A stretch of 34,192 nucleotides of DNA from Rickettsiales bacterium (GTDB taxonomy: Bacteria > Pseudomonadota > Alphaproteobacteria > Rickettsiales > UBA1997): NCBI GenBank assembly GCA_016778745.1, contig JADHOZ010000005.1:1-34192 (forward strand), given 5' to 3'. Numbering within the stretch: position 1 is the stretch's first letter; each line of letters starts with the position of its first letter. This document shows, one piece after another, positions 10,433 to 19,700 of the stretch. Under the pieces are notes generated by a model. It was not told where the DNA came from. It saw nothing but the letters and a program-made list of their open reading frames with translations, and made no database searches. A program made the position numbers and the translations under genes.

Positions 10433-11676
10433 TACAGTACCAAATCAACTATGCTGCGCGCCACATCTTTTGACAAATCAAAGCTCACCTTCGCTTTTTT
10501 TGCTAAATCTTTTGCCTCTGAAGGGTTAGCAATAAAATATCTTGCTGTTTCGTAAAGACCGGAAGAATCTTTCACCATAATGCACGCACTTTTTTTTACC
10601 AAATCATCATAAATTTCCCTGAAATTAAACACATGCTCACCACTAATTACGGCTGTATCAAGCATAATTGGTTCCAGCGGATTGTGCCCACCAATTTCTT
10701 GCAAAGAACCGCCAATAAAGGCAAAATTCACTAATTTATAAAATATTCCAAGCTCACCAATTGTATCAACCAAATATAATTCTTTATCATTTTTAACCTC
10801 TTCTTTCCTACTTCTTTTTGCGTAGGATATTTTCTTTAACAATGTTTCAACTTCATGAGCCCGATTCGGATGTCTAATTACCACAATTGTTAAAATATCT
10901 GGAAAGTCTTTTTTTAATTTTAAATGAGTGTCAATAATAATTTCTTCTTCACCACGATGAGTGCTAGCCGCCAAGAATATTGGCCTTTTACCAATCTTAT
11001 TTTGCAATGACACCAGATTATCTCTGTCATATTCAATCTCTCTAAATTGCGCTTTCAAATTTCCAACAAAAGCAACTTCTTGTTTAGTTAATGTTTCAAA
11101 TCTTGCTTTATCGTCTTTACTTTGCGCAATAATTCCATCAAACATATCAAATATTCCCCAGAAAAAATATTGTAAATATTGCCATCTTTTTGCTGATTTG
11201 TCCGACATTCTAGCATTTGCCAAGTAAATATTTGCACCCAATCTTTTAGATTCATTAATAATATTAGGCCAAATTTCCGATTCCAAAAATATCACTTTTG
11301 ATGGCTGCCAAAACGTTAAAAAACTACGTACTTGATAAAGCAAATCCAAAACACAAAATTGATGAATCAACCTGCCGCCAGATTTCTTCGCATACTCCCC
11401 AACGATCTCTGCCGAAGTCAAGGTGGTTGTTGTTAACAAAACCGAAACTTTTTTATCTCTCTTTAAAATTTCATCCACCAGAGACAAAGCAGACTTCGCC
11501 TCGCCAACACTAACTGCATGAATCCAGATTACCTCATTATTAGGTCTTTCCTGAGTAGCGACGCCAAATTTCTCTTTAAAGCGCACAGGGTCATCTTTCT
11601 TCTTAAAAATACGCCAAAAAATCCATAATTCAACAATTGGAAAAGATAAAACTGATAATATTTTGTAAAGCCACAT
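10432..11676 (-). CDS. waaA: 3-deoxy-D-manno-octulosonic acid (Kdo) transferase
   Basis: 414 aa: 'IWIHAVSVGEAKSALSLVDEIL', 'VIFLESEIWPNIINESKRLGANIYLANARMSDKS', 'FAFIGGSLQEIGGHNPLEPI'. Confidence 0.95.
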   Translation of the reverse strand: MWLYKILSVLSFPIVELWIFWRIFKKKDDPVRFKEKFGVATQERPNNEVIWIHAVSVGEAKSALSLVDEILKRDKKVSVLLTTTTLTSAEIVGEYAKKSGGRLIHQFCVLDLLYQVRSFLTFWQPSKVIFLESEIWPNIINESKRLGANIYLANARMSDKSAKRWQYLQYFFWGIFDMFDGIIAQSKDDKARFETLTKQEVAFVGNLKAQFREIEYDRDNLVSLQNKIGKRPIFLAASTHRGEEEIIIDTHLKLKKDFPDILTIVVIRHPNRAHEVETLLKKISYAKRSRKEEVKNDKELYLVDTIGELGIFYKLVNFAFIGGSLQEIGGHNPLEPIMLDTAVISGEHVFNFREIYDDLVKKSACIMVKDSSGLYETARYFIANPSEAKDLAKKAKVSFDLSKDVARSIVDLVL

Positions 11677-11687
11677 AACAATTAAAT

Positions 11688-12851
11688 TTAAAATCCGCCT
11701 GCGGATTTTATAAATATCTTCTTTAATTTTGGCAATTTATTTATTGCACCCAAACCAATATCCCTAGCAATCCCAATAACCCCACATTTTGTTTCAAAAA
11801 TTGAGTTTAAAACATCCGTTGCAATCACCATTTTCTTGGCTGCAATTTTAGCTTTTTTATTAAATGATACAATTAGATTCTTATCCAAAACGCCATCACT
11901 TTTTGCTATCAAATTAGCCAAAATCTCAATATTTCTGATTGCCAAATTAAAGCCTTGCCCCGCAATTGGGTGTATTGCGCAAGAAGCATCACCAATTAAT
12001 AATAGCCTTTCATGGTAAAATTTCTCAGCCTCAACCAAAGTTAGCGGATAAATAAATTTCTTCGAAATAACTTCAACTTCACCCAAACAATTATCCATTT
12101 TTTTCATCAATTGCTGCTTAAAATTCTCTTCGTCTAACGCAAAAATTGCCTCACTTAATTCATCTCTAGAAATCCACACAATTGAAGATTCATTTTGATT
12201 GTGAAACGGTAAAATAGCCAATGGACCACCAGGCAAAAACTTTTCCCAGGCAACATTGTCATGCTTTTTTGCATGTTTAATTGCAAAAACAATCGCCTTT
12301 TGATAATAATTTTTTGTCGCCGTGTAAATATCATATTTTTGCCTCAACTCAGAAAACCTACCATCACAACCTAATATTAACTTACTTTCTAAAACCTTGC
12401 CATTATCTAATATTACCTTTGTTGACTCATTACCAAACTCAATATCCGCATAAGAATTAGGCGCAAATAAGGTAATATTTTCATTTTCCAAAACCTTTTT
12501 TCGCAATGCATTAAAGATGTGATAATTCTCAATAATTTGCCCCAATTGACCTTCTTTTTCATCTACTTCCTTACCGATAAAATCTAAAAAAAATGGCGAT
12601 TTATAATCGGTAATTTTTATATCCTCAATCTTCCCAGCAACCTTTTGCAACTCATCATAAATACCAATTCTCCTAAATAAATCTAACGACTTAGAAGAAA
12701 TCGCATAAGCCCGACCATCCGCTTTTTTTTCTTCATTTTGTAAATCATTCTTTTCAATAATAGCAATCTTCAAATTTCCAACCTTTTCCAGCAAGGAAAG
12801 TGAAGCCGTCATACCAGCGAATGATCCACCAATTATTACAATGTCAAACAT
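11688..12851 (-). CDS. FAD-dependent ubiquinone biosynthesis hydroxylase (UbiH/UbiF/COQ6 family)
   Basis: 387 aa: 'FDIVIIGGSFAGMTASLSL', 'LILGCDGRFSELRQ', 'RLLLIGDASCAIHPIAGQGFNLAIRNIEIL'. Confidence 0.9.
   Translation of the reverse strand: MFDIVIIGGSFAGMTASLSLLEKVGNLKIAIIEKNDLQNEEKKADGRAYAISSKSLDLFRRIGIYDELQKVAGKIEDIKITDYKSPFFLDFIGKEVDEKEGQLGQIIENYHIFNALRKKVLENENITLFAPNSYADIEFGNESTKVILDNGKVLESKLILGCDGRFSELRQKYDIYTATKNYYQKAIVFAIKHAKKHDNVAWEKFLPGGPLAILPFHNQNESSIVWISRDELSEAIFALDEENFKQQLMKKMDNCLGEVEVISKKFIYPLTLVEAEKFYHERLLLIGDASCAIHPIAGQGFNLAIRNIEILANLIAKSDGVLDKNLIVSFNKKAKIAAKKMVIATDVLNSIFETKCGVIGIARDIGLGAINKLPKLKKIFIKSAGGF
11689..11710 (-). terminator. Hairpin overlapping the 3' end of the ubiH-like CDS
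   Basis: TAAAATCCGC-CT-GCGGATTTTA (plus strand), 10-bp perfect stem, 2-nt loop, spanning the final codons. Weak T-rich tail in the minus direction. Confidence 0.4.
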
Positions 12852-12934
12852 ACATTCATTTAATAAAACTTTTTTACAGAGCTAATTTCTAGTCTGAATT
12901 CAATAGTTTTGAGAAACCATTTTTTAACCTCATA

Positions 12935-14482
12935 TTAAACCATTTTTTTAGGATCAACCCATTTATCAAAATCTTCAGAACTAACCAAACCCAGCTCCAA
13001 AGCCGCTTCTTTTAACGTAGATCCATCTTTATGTGCTTTTTTCGCAATTTTAGCAGCATTATCGTAACCAATATAGGGGTTAAGTGCCGTTACCAACATT
13101 AAAGATTGTTCTAACAGTTGCTGAATTCTTTGTTCATTAGGAGCAATTCCAACCAAACATTGGTCAATAAAGCTGCTAATTCCATCAGACAAAAGATTAA
13201 TAGATTCAATCACATTTCTAATAATCATCGGTCTAAACACATTCAGCTCAAAATGACCATTTGACCCACCAACAGTTACCGCAGTGTGATTTCCCATAAT
13301 TTGGCAAGCAATCATAGTCAAAGCTTCACATTGTGTCGGGTTAACTTTACCAGGCATAATCGAAGAGCCTGGCTCATTTTCTGGTAACAAAATCTCACCC
13401 AAACCAGACCTTGGACCCGAAGCCAAAAATCTAATATCATTAGCGATTTTCATAACTGAAACAGCGACATTATTTAACGACCCAGATAAATTCACCAACT
13501 CATCGTTACACGCTAGCGCAAAAAATTTGTTTTTATTAGTATAAAAACCATCTCCATATTCCAAACCAAGCTTAAATAGGTTGGAATCTTTAACTTTCGA
13601 ACTGCCGTCAGACATAGTGGTGCGCCCCAAATCCATGTTTAAAAGTTTTTGATAGACATCTTTCAAGCCAGATACTTCCGTAACTTTTTTTGCAAAATTC
13701 TCAGCAAATTGCGGATGACAATTAAGCCCGGTTCCAACTGCCGTTCCACCTTGCGCTAAATGCACAACATAAGCAATGGCCTGAGATACAAAGACCGCAG
13801 CAGTTTGAACTTGTACTTTATAAGCCGAAAATTCCTGACCCAAAGTTACTGGAGTTGCATCTTGAGTATGCGTTCTACCAATTTTGACAATATTTTGAAA
13901 CTCAACCTCTTTTTTACCAAGTTCATTTGAAAACCTAACCAACGTTGGCAAAAGTTTTTCATAAGTTGCAATCACAGCAGCAATATTCATTGCCGTTGGA
14001 AACGTATCATTTGAAGACTGACCCAGATTACAATGATCATTTGGATGCACCGGATCTTTTCCACCTTTTATACCGTTGACTTTTTCATTAGCAACTGACG
14101 CAATCACCTCGTTAGTATTCATATTAGTTTGGGTACCCGAGCCAGTTTGCCAAGTAACTAACGGAAAATGATGGACATAAAAATGATCAAAATCCGCCAA
14201 AATAGTATCTGCAGCATCCACAATTTTGTCAGCAATATCAGGAGAAAACTTCTTAAATTCTGTAGCATCCGAATCATTAGCCATTAAGTCTTTATTAGTC
14301 AGAGCAGCAGCTTTTTTAACATAAACCATTGCACGCACAACTTCTTTTGGAACCTTATGCCCAGGATTATCATTGCAAATAGGAAAATTTTGTACAGAGC
14401 GCTGAGTTTGCGCTCCATAATAAGCATCCTCAGGGACGTTAATATCTCCAAATGAATCAGATTCTATTCTAAATTTTGTCAT
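12935..14482 (-). CDS. fumC: Class II fumarate hydratase
   Basis: 515 aa with '[13 protein letters not shown]', '[15 protein letters not shown]', '[17 protein letters not shown]' and signature '[16 protein letters not shown]'. Confidence 0.96.
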   Translation of the reverse strand: MTKFRIESDSFGDINVPEDAYYGAQTQRSVQNFPICNDNPGHKVPKEVVRAMVYVKKAAALTNKDLMANDSDATEFKKFSPDIADKIVDAADTILADFDHFYVHHFPLVTWQTGSGTQTNMNTNEVIASVANEKVNGIKGGKDPVHPNDHCNLGQSSNDTFPTAMNIAAVIATYEKLLPTLVRFSNELGKKEVEFQNIVKIGRTHTQDATPVTLGQEFSAYKVQVQTAAVFVSQAIAYVVHLAQGGTAVGTGLNCHPQFAENFAKKVTEVSGLKDVYQKLLNMDLGRTTMSDGSSKVKDSNLFKLGLEYGDGFYTNKNKFFALACNDELVNLSGSLNNVAVSVMKIANDIRFLASGPRSGLGEILLPENEPGSSIMPGKVNPTQCEALTMIACQIMGNHTAVTVGGSNGHFELNVFRPMIIRNVIESINLLSDGISSFIDQCLVGIAPNEQRIQQLLEQSLMLVTALNPYIGYDNAAKIAKKAHKDGSTLKEAALELGLVSSEDFDKWVDPKKMV

Positions 14483-14517
14483 AATTTATTTATTATTTTT
14501 TAACTAAAATTGTAACA

Positions 14518-14552
14518 TTTAGCAATTCGGGATCAGATCCCGAGTTGCTAAA
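14518..14552. other. Long inverted repeat between tpiA and fumC
   Basis: TTTAGCAATTCGGGAT-CAG-ATCCCGAGTTGCTAAA, 16-bp stem with one G-T pair; GC-rich core. Confidence 0.75.
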
Positions 14553-14556
14553 TTAC

Positions 14557-15402
14557 TTAACTTAAGCAAATATTTAGGAACTCTTGCGCTTTTAGACTGG
14601 CGCCGCCAACTAAAAGACCATCGACATTGTCAATTTCCATAATTGATGTTGCATTTGATTCCTTTACCGAACCTCCATATAACAAATAATGCTCTTTAGC
14701 TATGTCGTTATATTTTTGTTCAAATAAATTTTTAACTAGATTAGCAACTTCTGCTATTTCTTCATTAGTTGGCACTAATCCACTTCCAATCGCCCAAATT
14801 GGCTCATAGGCAATGACTAATTTTCCAAAACCGCTATTACTAGCTAATGTTTCTTCAATTTGCGTTTCAATAAATGCTAAATGCTCTCTCTTTTCTCTCA
14901 CATCTCTACTTTCACCAACGCAAATAATTGGCGTCAATTTTGATTCCAAAGCACAAGCAATTTTTCTAGAAATTAGCTCACTTTTTTCAAAACACCCCTC
15001 TCTTCTCTCACTATGTCCGACAATGACATATTCACAACCAACTTTGCTTAACATGTCAGCACTAATTGCGCCCGTATAAGATCCGCTTTGTTTGTCATGA
15101 CAGTCCTGAGCACCAAGTTTTATTGGTCTGGAACCAAGAATAATGCCATTTAATTCCTCTTCGCTAAAATCTTCTAATGTCTTATTTTGCTTCTGCATAA
15201 GCGCATCCAAATGCTTCATTGAATCTTCCATCAACTCACTATCAATATAGTCAAGCAAAATATGCGGTGGACAAACGATAATATCTCTATCTTGAAATTG
15301 ATTAATATTTTGCGCATAACCTTGAAAAAAAGCATCCAACCATTCATCACACTCATCAAAAGAATGATTCATTTTCCAATTCGCCGCTATTATTTTTCTC
15401 AT
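14557..15402 (-). CDS. tpiA: Triosephosphate isomerase
   Basis: 'MRKIIAANWKMN', 'GAQDCHDKQSGSYTGAISADMLSKVGCEYVIVGHSERR', 'VIAYEPIWAIGSG', 'LYGGSVKESNA', 'GLLVGGASLK'. ORF-track start 15462 overlaps rnd; internal Met at 15402 preferred. Confidence 0.95.
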   Translation of the reverse strand: MRKIIAANWKMNHSFDECDEWLDAFFQGYAQNINQFQDRDIIVCPPHILLDYIDSELMEDSMKHLDALMQKQNKTLEDFSEEELNGIILGSRPIKLGAQDCHDKQSGSYTGAISADMLSKVGCEYVIVGHSERREGCFEKSELISRKIACALESKLTPIICVGESRDVREKREHLAFIETQIEETLASNSGFGKLVIAYEPIWAIGSGLVPTNEEIAEVANLVKNLFEQKYNDIAKEHYLLYGGSVKESNATSIMEIDNVDGLLVGGASLKAQEFLNICLS

Positions 15403-15406
15403 AATT

Positions 15407-16483
15407 TTAGTTATTAATAATTTCTCTAAGTTCTCTACCAAATATTTTATAACGCCATCCAAAAACTATTGCTTTAAACTTTTGATTCTTTTCAAGTAAG
15501 TCTTTTAGCTGATTGGCATTAAGCAAAATATTTGCCGCTATATCCATTTCATTTGCTTTTCTTGAAATCAGTCTTTTAGCCTTATGATGCTTTGATTTTT
15601 TAGAAGATATTTCTTTGAAATCAAGAATAGGTTTATCCTTTTTTCTTTCTCTGATACGACTTTTTAAAATTTTTTCAAATTCTTTTTGATATTTATCATC
15701 TAATTTTCTTGGCATCTTTGACAATCGAACCATTTTATCCAAATGCTCATCACGCAAAAAATGTCGGCGCGGAACATCAGCTTTTCTAGCACATTTTTCA
15801 CGGTGCAAAATTAGTTTTTTAAGTATTTCGCTTTCCCTAAAACTTCTACCACGAAATGAGAATTTTTTAAATAAATTACTATCATCAACTATCAAATAAT
15901 CCTTTATCACATTTTCCATCTCATCACCAAGCCAAGATATTCGACCCAGATCTTCTAAACGTTGATGCAATGCCAAATACACATCATATAAATATTCCAC
16001 ATCCAACAAAGCATAATCAATTTGCGATTGACTAAGCGGCCTTTTTTGCCAATCACTATTTTGTTCGGCTTTATCTAACTCAACACCACAAATCTTTTCA
16101 ACCAAATACGAATAACCACTATTAAATTTAAAATTTGCCAAATTTGCCATAATTTGCGTATCCGCAACATTTTTAGGCCAAGACCCAGATGCTTTATAAA
16201 AAATCTGCAAATCCTGCTTTGCACTATGTAAAATCTTTAATATTCTTTTGCTTGATATCAATTTCAAAAAACCTTTCAGATTCAAACCATCCAAAGCATC
16301 AATCAAAAATAATTCTTTCTTTTTGCCAATAACTCCAACTTGTATCAAAGATAAAATCGGATAATACGTCACCCTTCTAGTAAATTCAGTATCCAAAACC
16401 ACTATTTTAGATTTCTTAATCTCCGAGACTAAATTATCTAACTCCTTTTGTGTTTTAATATAATAATATTTCATCTTACTCAC
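15407..16483 (-). CDS. rnd: Ribonuclease D
   Basis: 358 aa: 'VVLDTEFTRRVTYYPILSLIQVG', 'ILHSAKQDLQIF', 'VADTQIMANLANF', 'DWQKRPLSQSQIDYALLDVEYL'. Confidence 0.94.
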   Translation of the reverse strand: MSKMKYYYIKTQKELDNLVSEIKKSKIVVLDTEFTRRVTYYPILSLIQVGVIGKKKELFLIDALDGLNLKGFLKLISSKRILKILHSAKQDLQIFYKASGSWPKNVADTQIMANLANFKFNSGYSYLVEKICGVELDKAEQNSDWQKRPLSQSQIDYALLDVEYLYDVYLALHQRLEDLGRISWLGDEMENVIKDYLIVDDSNLFKKFSFRGRSFRESEILKKLILHREKCARKADVPRRHFLRDEHLDKMVRLSKMPRKLDDKYQKEFEKILKSRIRERKKDKPILDFKEISSKKSKHHKAKRLISRKANEMDIAANILLNANQLKDLLEKNQKFKAIVFGWRYKIFGRELREIINN

Positions 16484-18827
16484 GAGCTATCCCCGACGAA
16501 TTAATTCCACTCAAATTTCCCGTTTTCCCACTTGATTTAACCTGTTCATGATAATTTGGAGCCACAATAGACTTAGGTCTAAAGAACATATTATTATCTC
16601 TATCAATGCGCGATCTCTCAAGCGCAATTGTTTCACCCAACTCTCCTCCGACTCTCTCCGCTTCTGAGAAATTACCCGCCTCATTAAGCTTAGACATTTC
16701 TCTTAATCTACCCACAGGCACGTACGGAAGTGAATTCATCTCGCTTTCGTAATATCGCATCGCAAAATTATTTTTTGCAATCGAACAATATTGACTAAAA
16801 TCTTTTGACGCTACCATTTTTGCAATATGATCATAACGTTGATGATAGTCATCTGATGCAGAAGAGCACTTCAACATTTCATCAGAAAAAACCATCGCTT
16901 TCTTAAAAAACTCACTATCAGCATTACCGTCAAAATATGACAAAACCTTATCTATCTTTTCTTCTTTTGTGCTTAAACCGTCCAAATTCACTTCACCCTT
17001 AAAAATATCCAATACAGCATTTAAATCACCACCAATAGGATCATCTAAAGACTTCTCCAATATTTGCGCCACAAGAGATTGTTTAAAATAATTTCTATTC
17101 GAACCCACAACCATCTTATTATATTTAAAGGCGTGTTCTTCATCAGTAGCCTTAGAATCCTTAGCTGCATTACTTAAAATATTTTTCAAACTTTCTAAAT
17201 GTTTTTCTCTAATCTGCTTGATACTTTTCTTAGTATTAGTTGTGTCATCGCCAAATCTAGCATTAAAATTAGTAGTAGCAAAATAAGCTGCACCACCAAT
17301 CATACCCGCTAAAGATAAATACTCAAAATTAATAGCACCTACTATTCCAGTAAAAATCTCATTTCTCGTCAAACCATCAATCACACCACCTTGACCTGTG
17401 ATAGCATTTAGCAAAGGAACTTCATTAAAAAACAGCTCAACCCCATCCGAAAATCTAATCAATTTAATAAATTCTCCAAAAATAGGGAAATTTTCTAAGG
17501 CATAAGCAAATCCAGCAGCAAATCCATCTTCATGCAAAAAAACGGGCCCAAGAATATCACCCAAGAAATTTAGATAATCAAATAAAGGCCCTGCAAACAC
17601 CAAACCTTGTGCAAACGGAGATGCCATCAACAACATGCATAACAGATTCCACTTTAATCTTGCATTCTTATCATCTAAAGCCTCCTGCATATCAGCATCT
17701 GTTTTTCCTTTTAACTTATCGATTTCGTTACCTACCGATTTTTTTTGGCTTTCCATAACATTTTTAAGATCCTTCTTACTCTTTTCAACTTGCTCTACAT
17801 ATTGCTTCAGATCGTAAAGCCAAAGATTATTTTGAGGAGTACGAGGATTTGTCGCCTCAAGAGCCTTTATCTGACTGTGTACCTTTTCTAATATTGCATC
17901 GAGCTTATTTAAAGAATCCTCACTAATAAAATTAATACTGCCGGAAAAAGAATTAGCCAAGATCCTCTCTTTTTCTTCTAATTCCCTATAACGACCCCAG
18001 TTAGATAATTGTTGTTTATCGGAAGAGCCATGATGTTCTTTGGGACCAGAAACAATATTTCGAAATTCATTAAATAAGGAATTTGCTCCACTCATTGCAG
18101 CATTGGAGACAGCGCTACTAAATGTTAAATTTTGTCGCGCCAAATCCAATTCTTCATAGGAGCCACCACCTAAATTATTACCATTTTCTAAAACTGCATT
18201 GAAATTCAACTGACACACTTCTTTTTCATCGCGAAGTCTTTCTAGGTTACGCTTTATTAACCTTTGTTCAGCATAACGAGGAGCATTAGCATTGGCTGTT
18301 AACACCGAATCTCTACCAAGAGCAGCATTACTGACAGCAGCATCAAACTCCCTCGAACCGACACGAAGATCCTTCACGCGATCATGCAGCATCTTATCAA
18401 TTAAACTGGGGCCGTTACCTTTCATCATTTCGTCAACTTGCTTAAACAGCTCAGCTTGTTTGTCAAGCCTAGAGTTCGATCTCTTTCTAGCTCGAAATGC
18501 ATCAACAACCCTCTCATCTAAGCCATCTTGAGTCATCAGATAAGATAATCCATCCTCAGTTGTATTTTGATCAACTCCTAATTCTTTGAACTTTTCTTGA
18601 TAAAGAGATAATAACCTGCCTTTACACTCGCGATTAAATTTTTCCCAATTTTCTTCCAGCCTTTTTTTCTCTTTTTCGTCATCTTTTTCTTTCTCTCCCA
18701 AAAAATATAATTCTGCTAAATTATGTTCTTTTATTATTTGCTCTACTCTTTCTTGGGCCATTTTATGATAATCCAAAGATACTTTAGGAGAACTAGTTGT
18801 TATTGCACCGCGCGATTCTTGAGCCAT
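16476..18827 (-). CDS. Large hypothetical protein with charged/helical arms and central hydrophobic segments
   Basis: 783-aa uninterrupted ORF. Charged N-terminus, hydrophobic 'LKWNLLCMLLMASPFAQGLVFAGPLF' and 'YLSLAGMIGGAAYFAT'. No family recognised. Confidence 0.75.
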   Translation of the reverse strand: MAQESRGAITTSSPKVSLDYHKMAQERVEQIIKEHNLAELYFLGEKEKDDEKEKKRLEENWEKFNRECKGRLLSLYQEKFKELGVDQNTTEDGLSYLMTQDGLDERVVDAFRARKRSNSRLDKQAELFKQVDEMMKGNGPSLIDKMLHDRVKDLRVGSREFDAAVSNAALGRDSVLTANANAPRYAEQRLIKRNLERLRDEKEVCQLNFNAVLENGNNLGGGSYEELDLARQNLTFSSAVSNAAMSGANSLFNEFRNIVSGPKEHHGSSDKQQLSNWGRYRELEEKERILANSFSGSINFISEDSLNKLDAILEKVHSQIKALEATNPRTPQNNLWLYDLKQYVEQVEKSKKDLKNVMESQKKSVGNEIDKLKGKTDADMQEALDDKNARLKWNLLCMLLMASPFAQGLVFAGPLFDYLNFLGDILGPVFLHEDGFAAGFAYALENFPIFGEFIKLIRFSDGVELFFNEVPLLNAITGQGGVIDGLTRNEIFTGIVGAINFEYLSLAGMIGGAAYFATTNFNARFGDDTTNTKKSIKQIREKHLESLKNILSNAAKDSKATDEEHAFKYNKMVVGSNRNYFKQSLVAQILEKSLDDPIGGDLNAVLDIFKGEVNLDGLSTKEEKIDKVLSYFDGNADSEFFKKAMVFSDEMLKCSSASDDYHQRYDHIAKMVASKDFSQYCSIAKNNFAMRYYESEMNSLPYVPVGRLREMSKLNEAGNFSEAERVGGELGETIALERSRIDRDNNMFFRPKSIVAPNYHEQVKSSGKTGNLSGINSSGIARE

Positions 18828-18964
18828 TAAGAATAAATAAATTAAAATCCGACCAACTTTAAAAGCTGGCTAAAATCCAACCTTGCTATTATAGCAAACA
18901 AAATAGCCAAAAAACAATTAAAATATCACTTTACAACTTAAGCAAAAATTTATCATTTGTTTAC

Positions 18965-18992
18965 TTGACATGTATTAATTTCAAAATAGATT
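18965..18992 (+). promoter_or_regulatory. Putative sigma70-like promoter for pal
   Basis: TTGACA (18965-18970), about 16-nt spacer, TAGATT; ATG at 19018 or 19030. Confidence 0.35.
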
Positions 18993-19017
18993 TCGAACTT
19001 AAATTTTTATCAACTAA

Positions 19018-19542
19018 ATGAGGTTAGTAATGCTTAAAAACTTATTATTTGTTATCGCTATTTTCTCCCTTGCATCATGTGTATCAAAAGTAAAAACTAA
19101 CGAACAAGTAATCCAGGAACCTCAAGTTAAAGAAGAGCAATTTGAAGAAATTTCAAGCTCTGAGGAGGCGGAAGCTCTTAATGCTGAAACAGAAAAAGAA
19201 ATTGAGGAAGTAGAAGTGAAAGACAGAGTTCACTTTTCTTACGATTCTTCAGAGCTAACTGACCAAGCAAAAGATATTTTAAATATCCAAGCTGAGTGGC
19301 TAAAAAGCGACGAATCAATCAATATTACAATTGAAGGTCACTGCGATGAAAGAGGAACCAGAGAGTATAATATAGCTCTTGGCGAAAGAAGAGCCAACGC
19401 AGCTAAAGACTATCTAATTTCTAAAGGAGTATTTGAAGACAGAATAACAGTTATCTCTTACGGAAAAGAAAGGCCAGCATTTTTTGGTGACAATGAAGAG
19501 GTGTGGGCAAAAAATAGAAGGGCAGTTACAGTGGTAAATTAA
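19018..19542 (+). CDS. pal: Peptidoglycan-associated lipoprotein (OmpA family)
   Basis: Lipobox 'FSLASC'; OmpA-like 'VHFSYDSSELTDQAKDIL', 'ITIEGHCDERGTREYNIALGERRANAAKDYL', 'ISYGKERP', 'AKNRRAVTVV'. Start may be 19030. Confidence 0.95.
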   Translation: MRLVMLKNLLFVIAIFSLASCVSKVKTNEQVIQEPQVKEEQFEEISSSEEAEALNAETEKEIEEVEVKDRVHFSYDSSELTDQAKDILNIQAEWLKSDESINITIEGHCDERGTREYNIALGERRANAAKDYLISKGVFEDRITVISYGKERPAFFGDNEEVWAKNRRAVTVVN

Positions 19543-19564
19543 TAACTTCTAACACTCATTTTTT

Positions 19565-19597
19565 AAAAAGGTCTGCATGAAAATGCAGACCTTTTTT
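19565..19597. terminator. Bidirectional intrinsic terminator between pal and the convergent oxidoreductase gene
   Basis: AAAAAGGTCTGCAT-GAAA-ATGCAGACCTTTTTT; GC stem with flanking A and T tracts. Confidence 0.9.
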
Positions 19598-19700
19598 ATT
19601 TGCGCGAACATATGGTCGCATTACAAACTATAATCAAGAACATCAAAGGCGCCAATAAATCAGTGATTGGTTGATTATTTGCAATACCAGTCACATATAT

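Noticed and set aside
15403-15462. 20-aa N-terminal extension of TpiA in the ORF track
   Set aside because: Overlaps rnd; the canonical TpiA start 'MRKIIAANWKMN' is at 15402.
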